A stretch of DNA of 64,000 nucleotides from an uncultured Acidimicrobiaceae bacterium (lineage in GTDB: Bacteria; Actinomycetota; Acidimicrobiia; Acidimicrobiales; SZUA-35): assembly GCA_947259095.1 (NCBI GenBank), contig CAMYLA010000021.1, forward strand, positions 18,867-82,866, read 5' to 3'. The notes beneath the pieces were generated by a model, which saw only the letters and a program-made list of their open reading frames with translations, ran no database searches and had not been told where the DNA came from. Each line of letters starts with the position of its first letter. Positions within the stretch are counted from its first letter, which is position 1. The position numbers were made by a program, and so were the translations under genes. Shown one piece after another: positions 45,017-53,294 of the stretch.

Positions 45017-46060
45017 ATGAGCGTGCGCGGGCCCCGGGTCGGCCTGGTTCTCGGCGGCGGCGGCATCGCCGGGTACGCCTTCAACAGCGGCGTGCTGACC
45101 GCACTGGAGGCCACCACCGGCTTCGATCCGAGGACGGCGGAGATCCTGATCGGTACCTCGGCCGGCGCCATCGGCGCCGCGCTGTTGCGGGGCGACATCC
45201 CGGCGTCGACGATGAGCGACCGGCTGCTGGCCGACGAGGGCGAGCCGGCCGAGCTGGAGACCCTGCGTGAGCTGGCCGGCCCCGCCCCCAGGGCGGTGCC
45301 CCGGGTCTGGGCCGGACCGGGCGCTCCGACGATGGCGGTCCGGGAGTTGCGCCGGGGCCGAGGCCTGCGGGTCAGCAAACTGGTGGCGGCCCTGCTCCCC
45401 CGCGGTCGATCCAGCCTGGGGGCCATCATCGAGCCGCTGACCAGGCTCCACCCGGCGGGCTGGCCGGACCGCCCGCTGTGGATCCCTGCCACCGATCTGC
45501 GGACCGGGAGGCTGAGCGTGTTCGGCCGACCCGGAGGCCGGTGGCCGGCGGCATCGGCCATGGTCGGTCAGGCGGTGGAGGCCAGCGCCGCGCTCCCGCT
45601 GTACTTCGCCCCGGTGGAGATCGAAGGTCGCCGCTACATCGACGGCGGCCTCGGCTCGCCGTACAACATCGACCTGCTGATCAACTACCGGGCCGGTGGC
45701 CCCGACGGCCCGCCGCTCGACCTGGTCATCGTCCTGGCCCCCCTCTCGGTGGACGAGACGAACCGGCTGGCCCCGATCTCCTCCGTCGCCCGATCGGTGC
45801 CGAGGCGGCGGCTCCGCAACGAGATCCGTCGGATCGAGAAAGCGGGAACCACCACGCTGGTCATCGAACCGGACCGGGCCGTGGCCCGGGCCATGGGACT
45901 CAACCCCATGGCCCCCGAGCGGGTCTCGTCGATCGTCGAGCAATCGTGGAAGCTGTTCGACCGGCAGCTCGGGGTCATGCCGACCCCGACCCTTGAACTG
46001 CTCGAACGGGCCGGTCGTTGTCTGCCCTCGCCGCCAGACGTGGCCTACCCGGCCGGCTGA
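45017..46060 (+). CDS. Patatin-like phospholipase, copy 2
   Basis: This 347-residue patatin-domain protein has the oxyanion loop LGGGGIAGYAF, the nucleophile motif GTSAG and the dyad aspartate in YIDGGLGSPYN. It differs strongly from copy 1 at 22747, for example in the insertion after the nucleophile elbow and the absence of a disordered tail. No signal peptide is visible. ATG 45017 is chosen because the first strand begins seven residues later. In-frame ATGs upstream (44987, 44942) would add residues without homology. It is convergent with the PspC gene, 20 bases apart. Confidence 0.8.
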   Translation: MSVRGPRVGLVLGGGGIAGYAFNSGVLTALEATTGFDPRTAEILIGTSAGAIGAALLRGDIPASTMSDRLLADEGEPAELETLRELAGPAPRAVPRVWAGPGAPTMAVRELRRGRGLRVSKLVAALLPRGRSSLGAIIEPLTRLHPAGWPDRPLWIPATDLRTGRLSVFGRPGGRWPAASAMVGQAVEASAALPLYFAPVEIEGRRYIDGGLGSPYNIDLLINYRAGGPDGPPLDLVIVLAPLSVDETNRLAPISSVARSVPRRRLRNEIRRIEKAGTTTLVIEPDRAVARAMGLNPMAPERVSSIVEQSWKLFDRQLGVMPTPTLELLERAGRCLPSPPDVAYPAG

Positions 46061-46080
46061 TCGCTGCCGGGGCGGGTCAC

Positions 46081-47238
46081 TCACTCCCGGACGACCGACA
46101 CCTGGCCGAAGCCGACATCGATGTCGAGCGAGACGGCGGGGTCGTCGTCGCCGGTCCGCAACTCCGGGCCGATGCCGTCGTCGGACGACTCGAACACGTC
46201 GACGTCACCGAAGCCGGCGGTCGCCTCGACGTCGACCGCCAGGTCCTCGGGTACGATGACCCGGACATCGCCGAAGCCGAGCTCGATCTGCATCGGTACG
46301 GTCTCGTCGCCGAACATCGACGAATCGAGGTTCGTCAGGTCCACCACCACCTCGCCCTGGTCGTGGGAGATGTCCTCGGGGATCGTCTCGATCGTGGTCG
46401 GCTCGTAGCGGACCGAGAAGTCGGAGTTGATGTCGATGCCGCCAAGCAGCAGGGCCGCGACCAACCCCACCGGCACGGCCACGATCAGGAAGCCGAAGCC
46501 GATCAGCACGAACGGCCAGCGCCGCCGTTTCGGCGGGACCGGAGTACCTCGGGGGAGGCCGCCGTCAGCCACCGGTGGCGGCCCGTCGGAGGCGAAGGGG
46601 TCGGCAGGATCGGCGAACGGGTCGTCGAGGCTGTCGAACGGGACCGGGACCGGGATCGGGGGAACGGCGGACTGCGCCGATGCGGCCGAGCCGTCGAACC
46701 AGGAGCCGGGCCGGCCCGATGCCGGGACCGAGCCGTTCGGAACGGCGCCCTCGGCGCTTGGCTGGATCAGCAACCAGACGCCGCCCCCGACCAGCACCAG
46801 CGGGACCAGGATCTGGGAGAACGCCCCGCCGTTGAAGAACAGGGCGATCAGCACCCCCATCAACAGCAGTCCGAGCCCGATCTCCCGGGCCGAGAGCGAC
46901 CGGATCGGTTTGCGGGCCCCCACCGGCGGCCAGTACTCGGCCCTGGGGATGATCAACCACGAGAGCAGGTAGATCGGGAGGCCGAATCCGGTGGCCAGGG
47001 TGAAGATCACGAACGCAATCCGGACCAGCGACACGTCGAGCCCGTAATGGTGGGCCAATCCCGATGCCACACCGCCAAGCTTGGTGTACGGGTCACGGAC
47101 CAACTGCCGGGCAACCGGCGGTGGTGGCGGCTGTCGGGGCGGGGCTGGCGGCGGCCCCGGGGGCGCCGTTGCGCCGACCGGGTCGCCGGACGGCGGCTCG
47201 AATCCCTGGGTCGGTTGGTCGAATGGTTGGTCACTCAT
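46081..47238 (-). CDS. PspC-domain protein with LiaF-like C-terminal domain
   Basis: This 385-residue membrane protein has a Pro/Gln-rich N-terminus (about 40 residues) and a PspC domain (LVRDPYTKLGGVASGLAHHY with helix LVRIAFVIFTLATGFGLPIY). Two or three further helices and a Pro/Asp-rich cytoplasmic stretch follow. A last helix (WPFVLIGFGFLIVAVPVGLV) is followed by an all-beta C-terminal domain containing repeated GFGDV (IELGFGDVRVIVP, AGFGDVDVF, VGFGQVSVV). That end resembles the cell-wall stress-sensing domain of LiaF. It is divergent from a histidine kinase with its own PspC domain, with which it likely forms an envelope-stress module. Confidence 0.8.
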   Translation of the reverse strand: MSDQPFDQPTQGFEPPSGDPVGATAPPGPPPAPPRQPPPPPVARQLVRDPYTKLGGVASGLAHHYGLDVSLVRIAFVIFTLATGFGLPIYLLSWLIIPRAEYWPPVGARKPIRSLSAREIGLGLLLMGVLIALFFNGGAFSQILVPLVLVGGGVWLLIQPSAEGAVPNGSVPASGRPGSWFDGSAASAQSAVPPIPVPVPFDSLDDPFADPADPFASDGPPPVADGGLPRGTPVPPKRRRWPFVLIGFGFLIVAVPVGLVAALLLGGIDINSDFSVRYEPTTIETIPEDISHDQGEVVVDLTNLDSSMFGDETVPMQIELGFGDVRVIVPEDLAVDVEATAGFGDVDVFESSDDGIGPELRTGDDDPAVSLDIDVGFGQVSVVRE

Positions 47239-47287
47239 GATGTCATGATGCGGTCTTCATCGGGACCGGGGTATCGGGCGTTCCCCG

Positions 47288-47343
47288 GAGCCGACCCTAG
47301 CCCGATGGCCGACCGTCAGGGTCGGCTCAGGGGTATCCCCTGA
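47288..47343. promoter_or_regulatory. Inverted repeats between the PspC gene and the kinase gene
   Basis: GAGCCGACCCT (47288-47298) and AGGGTCGGCTC (47318-47328) are a perfect 11-bp inverted repeat with a 19-base spacer. TCAGGGG-TAT-CCCCTGA (47327-47343) follows directly. They lie midway between two divergent starts, as expected for the operator of the response regulator at 48598. Confidence 0.6.
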
Positions 47344-47377
47344 TGCAGAAACGGTCCCGTCCTGCGATCATGGGACC

Positions 47378-48601
47378 ATGAGCACCAGCCTGCGAACCAG
47401 CACCAGCCGGTGGCAGGTGCCGTCGCTCGATCCGGACGACCGTTGGATCGGCGGTGTTGCGGCCGCCATCGCCGCCGAATTGGGCGTCCAGCCGCTCATC
47501 ATCCGCATCTCGTTCGCCATCCTGGCCCTGGCCGGCGGCTGGGGCCTGGTGCTCTACGCCGCGGCCTGGGGCGCCCTGACCTTCTTCAGCCCGACCCGGC
47601 TGGCCCCGTACAACCCCACACCGAAGGCTGCCAGCTCGTTCCACCGCCATGTCGCCATCGCCATGATCGTGCTCGGGTTGGTCCTTGGGCTGCGGGCGCT
47701 TGGCTTCGGTTTCATCGACCAGGTCGTGTTCCCGGTCGGCTTCGTGCTGACCGGTTTCCTGATCGCCTGGTCACGCCAGCAGGAAGAGGGCGGCGTCTCG
47801 GCCGTGGTCCGCATCGTGGTCGGCGTTGTCGTGGCGGCGGCCGGGCTGCTGACCGTGATCCTGACCTCGCTGCAATTCACAGACGCCATCCAGCTGCTGG
47901 TGGTGGCGGTGGCGGTGGTCGGCGGGATCGCCCTGGTCGTCGCCCCATCGGTGGTGCGGATCGGCCAGGACTTCGACATCGAGCGCCAGGAGCGGGTCAG
48001 GGCCGACGAGCGGGCCCGGGTGGCGGCTCACCTCCACGACTCGGTGCTGCAGACCCTCACGTTGATCCAGCGCAACGCCCACGACCCCCAGCGCACCGCC
48101 CAGATCGCCCGTCAGCAGGAGCGGGAGCTCCGGGGCTGGCTCTACGGCAACGAGCCGGGCAGGCCGGGAACCACGAGGCTGGAGCCGGCGCTGCAGGAGG
48201 TGGCGACCCGGGTGGAGGAGAACCACGGCGTCATGGTCGAGGTGGTGACCGTGGGCGACACCCACGACATAGAGCCGGCTTCCATCGAAGGCCTGGTGGC
48301 CGCCACCCAGGAAGCGGTGACCAACGCCGCCAAGCACGCCCGGGTGACCAAGGTCGACGTCTACGCCGAGCTCCGGCCAGACGCCATCGAGGTGTTCGTC
48401 CGAGACGCCGGGGTCGGCTTCGACACCGAAGACATCGAAGACGATCGTCAAGGGGTCAGGATGTCGATCATCGACCGGATGGAACGCCACGGCGGCCGGG
48501 CCTCCATACACTCCGAGCCCGGGGTCGGCACCGAGGTCGAACTGATCCAACCGCTGACCCGGACCTCGGCCAAAACAGATCCCTCAGGAGAAACACAATG
48601 A
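47378..48601 (+). CDS. PspC-domain sensor histidine kinase (NarL-type partner)
   Basis: This 407-residue sensor starts with a PspC domain (about residues 15-75, WIGGVAAAIAAELGVQPLIIRI). Further membrane helices follow to about residue 195. The HisKA_3 dimerisation helix has the phospho-acceptor histidine in ARVAAHLHDSVLQTLTLIQ, and a HATPase domain follows (N box EAVTNAAKHA, G box DAGVGF). It has no large extracellular domain, so it probably senses membrane state or the neighbouring PspC/LiaF-like protein. GATCAT 6 bases before ATG 47378 may be a leaderless -10. The stop overlaps the regulator ATG (ATGA). Confidence 0.88.
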   Translation: MSTSLRTSTSRWQVPSLDPDDRWIGGVAAAIAAELGVQPLIIRISFAILALAGGWGLVLYAAAWGALTFFSPTRLAPYNPTPKAASSFHRHVAIAMIVLGLVLGLRALGFGFIDQVVFPVGFVLTGFLIAWSRQQEEGGVSAVVRIVVGVVVAAAGLLTVILTSLQFTDAIQLLVVAVAVVGGIALVVAPSVVRIGQDFDIERQERVRADERARVAAHLHDSVLQTLTLIQRNAHDPQRTAQIARQQERELRGWLYGNEPGRPGTTRLEPALQEVATRVEENHGVMVEVVTVGDTHDIEPASIEGLVAATQEAVTNAAKHARVTKVDVYAELRPDAIEVFVRDAGVGFDTEDIEDDRQGVRMSIIDRMERHGGRASIHSEPGVGTEVELIQPLTRTSAKTDPSGETQ

Positions 48602-49230
48602 TTCGTGTCGTGCTGGTAGACGACCACGCCCTGGTCCGATCCGGGGTGAAGACGGAATTGCAGCGGGCGGTGGAGGTCGTTGCCGAGGCCGGCGATGTCG
48701 GCGAGGCGATCGACGCCATCGTCCGGGCAAAACCCGATGTGGTGGTGTGCGACGTCCACCTCCCGGACGGCACCGCGGCCGACGTGATCGCCGGCACCGC
48801 CGAGCGTGGCGTGACCTCGAAGTTCCTGGCCCTGTCGGTGTCAGACGCGGCCGAGGACGTGATCCAGGTCATCCGCAGCGGGGCCCGGGGCTATGTGACA
48901 AAGGCGATCGAAGGTGACGAGCTGATCGACGCCGTCCGCAGGGTCAACGACGGCGATGCGGTGTTCTCACCCCGGCTGGCCGGGTTCGTGCTCGACGCCT
49001 TCTCCGCCGACCTCACCTCGTCCGCCGATCCGGAACTGGATCAGCTGACCGCCAGGGAGCAGGAGGTCATGCGGCTGCTGGCCCGGGGCTACGCCTACAA
49101 GGAGATCGCCCGCCGGTTGACCATCTCGATCAAGACGGTGGAGACCCACGCCTCGGCGGTGTTGCGCAAATTGCAGCTGTCGAGCCGCAACGAATTGGCG
49201 ATGTGGGCGGCCAACCGCCGGATCGTCTGA
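48598..49230 (+). CDS. LuxR/NarL-type response regulator
   Basis: This 210-residue regulator has an N-terminal receiver (VLVDDH acidic pair, phospho-acceptor Asp in VVVCDVHLPDG, late Lys in GYVTKAI). Its LuxR DNA-binding domain follows (LTAREQEVMRLLARGYAYKEIARRL). A GGAG ribosome binding site inside the kinase end precedes the overlapping ATG. As partner of the PspC kinase it probably binds the inverted repeats at 47288-47343 and controls the divergent PspC/LiaF-like gene and its own operon. Confidence 0.92.
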   Translation: MIRVVLVDDHALVRSGVKTELQRAVEVVAEAGDVGEAIDAIVRAKPDVVVCDVHLPDGTAADVIAGTAERGVTSKFLALSVSDAAEDVIQVIRSGARGYVTKAIEGDELIDAVRRVNDGDAVFSPRLAGFVLDAFSADLTSSADPELDQLTAREQEVMRLLARGYAYKEIARRLTISIKTVETHASAVLRKLQLSSRNELAMWAANRRIV

Positions 49231-49235
49231 CCCGC

Positions 49236-49985
49236 TCAAACGGGGAAGGTCTGGAGGGCCATGGCGGTGCCGACGCCGAGATGGCGGACCGTGGTCACCA
49301 CGTCGGTCAGGATGCGGGCCGCATCGCCGAGTCCGGCCGGGCCATCGCCGAACTCCAGCCGCCAGTTGGGATCGGCGGCCACGAATCCGAGGCTCTCCAT
49401 ACGATCGCAGCCCTCGGCCGGCAGCCGGAGCCCCGGAGCCAGCCGCTGCTCGCCCTGGACTTCGAGGATCAGGGCTCCGTCGGCGGCCATCCACTGCACG
49501 TAGAACCCGGTTTCCACATGCTCCAGGATGCCGGCCATCGTGGAGCGGGCCGCCAGCGCCTCCCCCATGATGGCGTTGAGGTGCAGCGGCAGCTCGGCGG
49601 CGGCCGGCAGCTCAAAATCCGCCGTCCGGGGGATCGAGGTGGCCGATGGCAGCAACTGGGAGAGTTGGGGGTCGAAGGCCACGAGGTTCATCTCGGCCGC
49701 AGTGATCTCGACCAGCTCGAGCACCTCGTCGACCCGCTCGGCCCGGACCCCGAAGTACAGCATCGGGCCCTCGGCGTTCTCCAGCAGCGGCACCGAACCC
49801 CAGGGCCCGTCGCCCTGACCGGTGGGGTCATCGGGGTGGACCGCCAGCAGCGCATCGACGAAGCCGTGGATGGCCGGCGACGCCTGCTGCGGAGATCCGG
49901 TGGTCAGCAGCCGCTGGCATTCCGATGCGGCGTGGGCGTTGGAGAGGGGCGGCGGACCCTCCCAGACGGCCAACTCGTAGCTCAT
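49236..49985 (-). CDS. Unknown protein, possible TY-Chap-like C-terminus
   Basis: I do not recognise this 249-residue soluble protein with certainty. Its first 90 residues (MSYELAVWEGPPPLSNAHA to WGSVPLL) resemble small actinobacterial proteins of unknown function. The C-terminal part (LILEVQGEQRLAPGLRLPAE, then WRLEFGDGPAGLGDAARI) resembles TY-Chap domains found near secretion and toxin genes. No signal peptide, helix pair or catalytic motif stands out. It lies five bases after the response regulator in convergent orientation. Confidence 0.6.
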   Translation of the reverse strand: MSYELAVWEGPPPLSNAHAASECQRLLTTGSPQQASPAIHGFVDALLAVHPDDPTGQGDGPWGSVPLLENAEGPMLYFGVRAERVDEVLELVEITAAEMNLVAFDPQLSQLLPSATSIPRTADFELPAAAELPLHLNAIMGEALAARSTMAGILEHVETGFYVQWMAADGALILEVQGEQRLAPGLRLPAEGCDRMESLGFVAADPNWRLEFGDGPAGLGDAARILTDVVTTVRHLGVGTAMALQTFPV

Positions 49986-50039
49986 GGACGGCCGGGGCGG
50001 TTCAGGACCCGATGCTCGCCACGGTGCTCAACACGGTGC

Positions 50040-51254
50040 TCAGCTCCGGGGCACCTCGGTCCACGGGACGTCCTTGTCGACTCGGGGTTCGCCCGGCAGG
50101 CCGAGAACCTGCTCACCCAAGATGTTGCGCATGATCTCACTCGTGCCACCTTCGATCGAATTCGCTCGGACCCGGAGGAAGGCGTGGCCTAGACCGTTCT
50201 CGGCCCCGGTCACCGAGAGGTCCTCCGGGCGTCGGAAGGTGTAATCGTAGTCCACCAGTCCGGCCGCCCCCTTCAGGGTGACCGCGGTGCTGAAGATCGC
50301 CTGGTTCAGTTCGGCGTAGGCCAGTTTTGCCACCGAGCCTTCCGGCCCGGGGTTGCCGGCCCGGCGGTTGGCCGATGCCCGCATGTTGGTCAGCCGGAGG
50401 GCCTCGGCCCGGACCCACAACCGCATCACCTCGTCCTTTCTGGCCCCGGTCCGCTGATCCTCGGGGAGATCCTCCCAGACGGTGGTCAGGGCGCCGATGG
50501 CACCCGATCCCCGTTTCGGGGCGCCGCCACCGCCGATGGCCGCCCGTTCATTCATCAGGGTGGTGAGCGAGACCCGCCAACCCTCGCCGACATCACCGAT
50601 GCGGTCCTCCTCCGGCACCCTGGCATCGGTGAGGTAGACCTCGTTGAATTCGGCTTCGCCGGTGATCTGGCGCAGCGGCCGAACCTCCACCCCTGCGCTC
50701 TTCATGTCGAGGGCGAAGTAGGTCAGACCCTTGTGCTTCGGCAGGTCGGGGTTTGACCTGGTCACCAGCATGCCCCAGTCGGCCATGTGGGCCATGGTGT
50801 TCCACACCTTCTGACCGTTGACGATCCACTCGTCGCCATCCCGTTCGGCCCGGGTTCCCAGGCCGGCGAAATCACTGCCGGCCCCGGGCTCGCTGAACAG
50901 CTGGCACCACTTCTCCTCGCCGGAGAACATCGGCCGCAGGAAACGGCGGCGCTGCTCGTCGTTCCCGTGGGTCATGATGGTCGGGCCGGCAAGCTGGAGG
51001 AAGAACGTGGATGGATCCACCGGCTTGGCTCCGGCCTCCCGGAGACGATCTTCCACCACCCGCTGCAGCTGGGGTCGGACCCCGAGCCCGCCGAAACCCT
51101 CCGGGAAGTCGACCCAGGCCAGCCCGTGGTCGTACTGGTGGCCCCGGAACTCGATCCGGCTGCAATCGGCCGGGTCATGGGCCCCGAGCAAGTCGGTCAA
51201 CGCATCCTCGACCAGCTTGGCCTCGGCATCTTCGGAAATCATGACGTCGGACAT
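50040..51254 (-). CDS. Acyl-CoA dehydrogenase
   Basis: This 404-residue flavoenzyme of the FadE type introduces a double bond into an acyl-CoA. The FAD-binding segments CQLFSEPGAGSDFAGLGTRA and WIVNGQKVWNTMAHMADWGM are clear, as is the C-terminal EGGTSEIMRNILGEQVLGLP. ATG 51254 is chosen because upstream in-frame codons lack homology. The many FadE paralogs of actinomycetes make the substrate (fatty acid, steroid side chain or branched acid) impossible to assign. It lies 81 bases after engB on the same strand and may be transcribed with it. Confidence 0.88.
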   Translation of the reverse strand: MSDVMISEDAEAKLVEDALTDLLGAHDPADCSRIEFRGHQYDHGLAWVDFPEGFGGLGVRPQLQRVVEDRLREAGAKPVDPSTFFLQLAGPTIMTHGNDEQRRRFLRPMFSGEEKWCQLFSEPGAGSDFAGLGTRAERDGDEWIVNGQKVWNTMAHMADWGMLVTRSNPDLPKHKGLTYFALDMKSAGVEVRPLRQITGEAEFNEVYLTDARVPEEDRIGDVGEGWRVSLTTLMNERAAIGGGGAPKRGSGAIGALTTVWEDLPEDQRTGARKDEVMRLWVRAEALRLTNMRASANRRAGNPGPEGSVAKLAYAELNQAIFSTAVTLKGAAGLVDYDYTFRRPEDLSVTGAENGLGHAFLRVRANSIEGGTSEIMRNILGEQVLGLPGEPRVDKDVPWTEVPRS

Positions 51255-51335
51255 GCAGTAATGATGGAGGAGGGGGCGGCAAATACCAAAACCGGGCGGC
51301 AAGCCCGAGCGGGTCGGTGAAAGGCCGTCGGGCCG

Positions 51336-51980
51336 CTACCGAACCCAGGTTCGGATCAGCGACCGGAGCCGGTCGATGCCGGTGCCTTTCACGGCGCTGA
51401 CCCACACCACATCGCCGGGCTCCAGCCGGCAACCCTCGGCCAGATCCCGCTTGCGGCGATCCCGCTTCGACGACTTGACCTTGTCGTGCTTGGTTGCCAC
51501 CACCGTGTGGGGCAGTCCGTACTCCCGGAGCCAGTCCAGCATCTGGACGTCGAGGCCGGTGGGGCCGATCTCCCCGTCGACCAGGACGATGATCATCTCC
51601 AGGCCTTCCCGCTCCAGCAGGTAGCGCTCGATCATCTGCTGCCACTGGGCTCGGAGATCCTTGGAGGCGGCGGCGTAGCCGTACCCCGGGAGGTCCATCA
51701 CCGTGGCCACCAACCTGCCGTGGCCGTCGGTCGCAGTGGTGGTGCCTTCCGGGCCCCGATGTCCGCCGTCGACCACCGAGAACAGGTTCAACAGCCTGGT
51801 CCGGCCCGGGGTGTTGCTGACGTGGGCCAGCCGTTTTCGGTTGCTGAGGGCATTGACCAGCGATGACTTGCCGACGTTCGATCGGCCGACGATCGCCACC
51901 TCCCCCGCCGTCTCCGGGAGCCGGTCGACATGGTCGCCGGAGATGACGAACTCGAGTTGGATCGGCGGGGCTCCGGACAT
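51336..51980 (-). CDS. engB: Ribosome-biogenesis GTPase EngB (YihA/YsxC)
   Basis: This 214-residue GTPase helps assemble the large ribosomal subunit. G1 GRSNVGKSSLVNAL, G2/G3 region NTPGRTRLLNLF and DLPGYGYA, G4 TKHDK and G5 VSAVKGTG are all present. Residues after DLPGYG follow the EngB family pattern. An inserted segment of about 15 residues (GGHRGPEGTTTATDGHG) lies before G3. Its start is two bases after the stop of the upstream flavoenzyme gene, so the two are coupled, an unusual partnership. Confidence 0.93.
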   Translation of the reverse strand: MSGAPPIQLEFVISGDHVDRLPETAGEVAIVGRSNVGKSSLVNALSNRKRLAHVSNTPGRTRLLNLFSVVDGGHRGPEGTTTATDGHGRLVATVMDLPGYGYAAASKDLRAQWQQMIERYLLEREGLEMIIVLVDGEIGPTGLDVQMLDWLREYGLPHTVVATKHDKVKSSKRDRRKRDLAEGCRLEPGDVVWVSAVKGTGIDRLRSLIRTWVR

Positions 51981-51982
51981 GG

Positions 51983-53239
51983 TCAGCGGGTCCCGGCACT
52001 GGACGCCCCGGCACCATGACCGGGCCGCCACGCCACCAGCTCGGGGGTGATGTCACCGATGGTGCCGCAGCCGGTGAGAGCCATGGTCCGCTCCATACCC
52101 TCGGACAGGAAGTTGATCAGGTGGTCGACCCCGGCCTCGCCCGCCGCACCCAGTGCATACAGATAGGGCCGTCCCACCATCACCGCATTGGCCCCGAGGG
52201 CCAGCGCCTTGACGATGTCGCCACCTCGACGGACCCCACCGTCGGCGATGATCTCGATGCTGGACCCCACCGCCTGAGCCACCGGTTCGACCAGCTCGAT
52301 GATCGAAGGGGCGCCGTCGAGCTGACGGCCACCGTGGTTCGACAGGGCGATGGCGTCGACATCGTGCTCGACCGCCAGCTCGGCGTCGGCCACGGTCTGC
52401 ACACCCTTGAGAACGATGGGACCGTCCCACACCGACCGCAGCCACTCGATCTCCCCCCACGACAGCGCCGGGTCGAACTGGGCGTTGATGTACTCGCTGA
52501 GGGTGACCGCCGACGATCCGTCTCCGGCTGCGTTGCCGTCTGCGACGTTGGCGAAGGTGATCGGATCGTTTCGCAGGAAGTCGAGCGTCCACGCCGGATG
52601 CAGCATCCCGTCGATGAGGGTGCCGATCCCGACCTTGGGGGGCAGCGTGTAGCCCTTGCGGACATCGCGTTCACGGCGGCCGAGGACGGCGGTGTCGATG
52701 GTCAACTGGATCGCCTCGTAGTTGGCGGCCGTGGCCCGCTCCAGCAATTCCCGGACCAGGCCCCGGTCCCGCCAGGTGTAGACCTGGAACCACTTGGGGC
52801 CGTCGCTCACCGCCGCAACCTCCTCGATCGAGCGGGTGCCCATCGTCGACAGCGCATAGGGGATCCCCGCTCTGGCCGCCGCTCGAGCTACGGCCAGCTC
52901 GCCCTGGGAATCGGCGATCCGGGTGAAACCGGTTGGGGCGAACACCAGCGGCAGGCTGATCGGCCGGCCGAGGAGGGTGGTGGCGGTGTCGATCTTCGAG
53001 ACGTCCCGAAGGACACGGGGCCGGAACTCGAGGTTCCGGTAACCGGCGATGTTGCGATCGAGACTGAGTTCGTCCTCGGCCCCACCGTCTATGTAGTCGA
53101 ACACCCCGCCCGGCAGCCGCCGCTTCGCCAGCCGCCGCAGGTCATCGACGTTGGCCGCGGTTGCCAGCTTGCGCTTCGTCGGATCGAGCTCGATCGGCTT
53201 GAATCGCACCACGGACCGGAAGGTCTTGATCAATCCCAT
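51983..53239 (-). CDS. FMN-dependent alpha-hydroxyacid dehydrogenase/oxidase
   Basis: This 418-residue TIM-barrel flavoenzyme oxidises an L-alpha-hydroxy acid such as lactate. FDYIDGGAEDELSL and the FAPTGF strand open the barrel, and the catalytic histidine and arginine are in SNHGGRQLDGAPS. IIADGGVRRGGDIVKALALG and VMVGRPYLYAL bind the FMN phosphate. The family also contains mycofactocin-maturing MftD, but no mycofactocin genes are nearby, so a lactate-dehydrogenase-like role (LldD) is favoured. ATG 53239 is chosen as the start of the family's N-terminal helix. Confidence 0.85.
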   Translation of the reverse strand: MGLIKTFRSVVRFKPIELDPTKRKLATAANVDDLRRLAKRRLPGGVFDYIDGGAEDELSLDRNIAGYRNLEFRPRVLRDVSKIDTATTLLGRPISLPLVFAPTGFTRIADSQGELAVARAAARAGIPYALSTMGTRSIEEVAAVSDGPKWFQVYTWRDRGLVRELLERATAANYEAIQLTIDTAVLGRRERDVRKGYTLPPKVGIGTLIDGMLHPAWTLDFLRNDPITFANVADGNAAGDGSSAVTLSEYINAQFDPALSWGEIEWLRSVWDGPIVLKGVQTVADAELAVEHDVDAIALSNHGGRQLDGAPSIIELVEPVAQAVGSSIEIIADGGVRRGGDIVKALALGANAVMVGRPYLYALGAAGEAGVDHLINFLSEGMERTMALTGCGTIGDITPELVAWRPGHGAGASSAGTR

Positions 53240-53294
53240 GTCGGTCAGCCTAGCCACCGGGTCATCAGGCAAACGAAGCCCGGAACGAGCCGGT

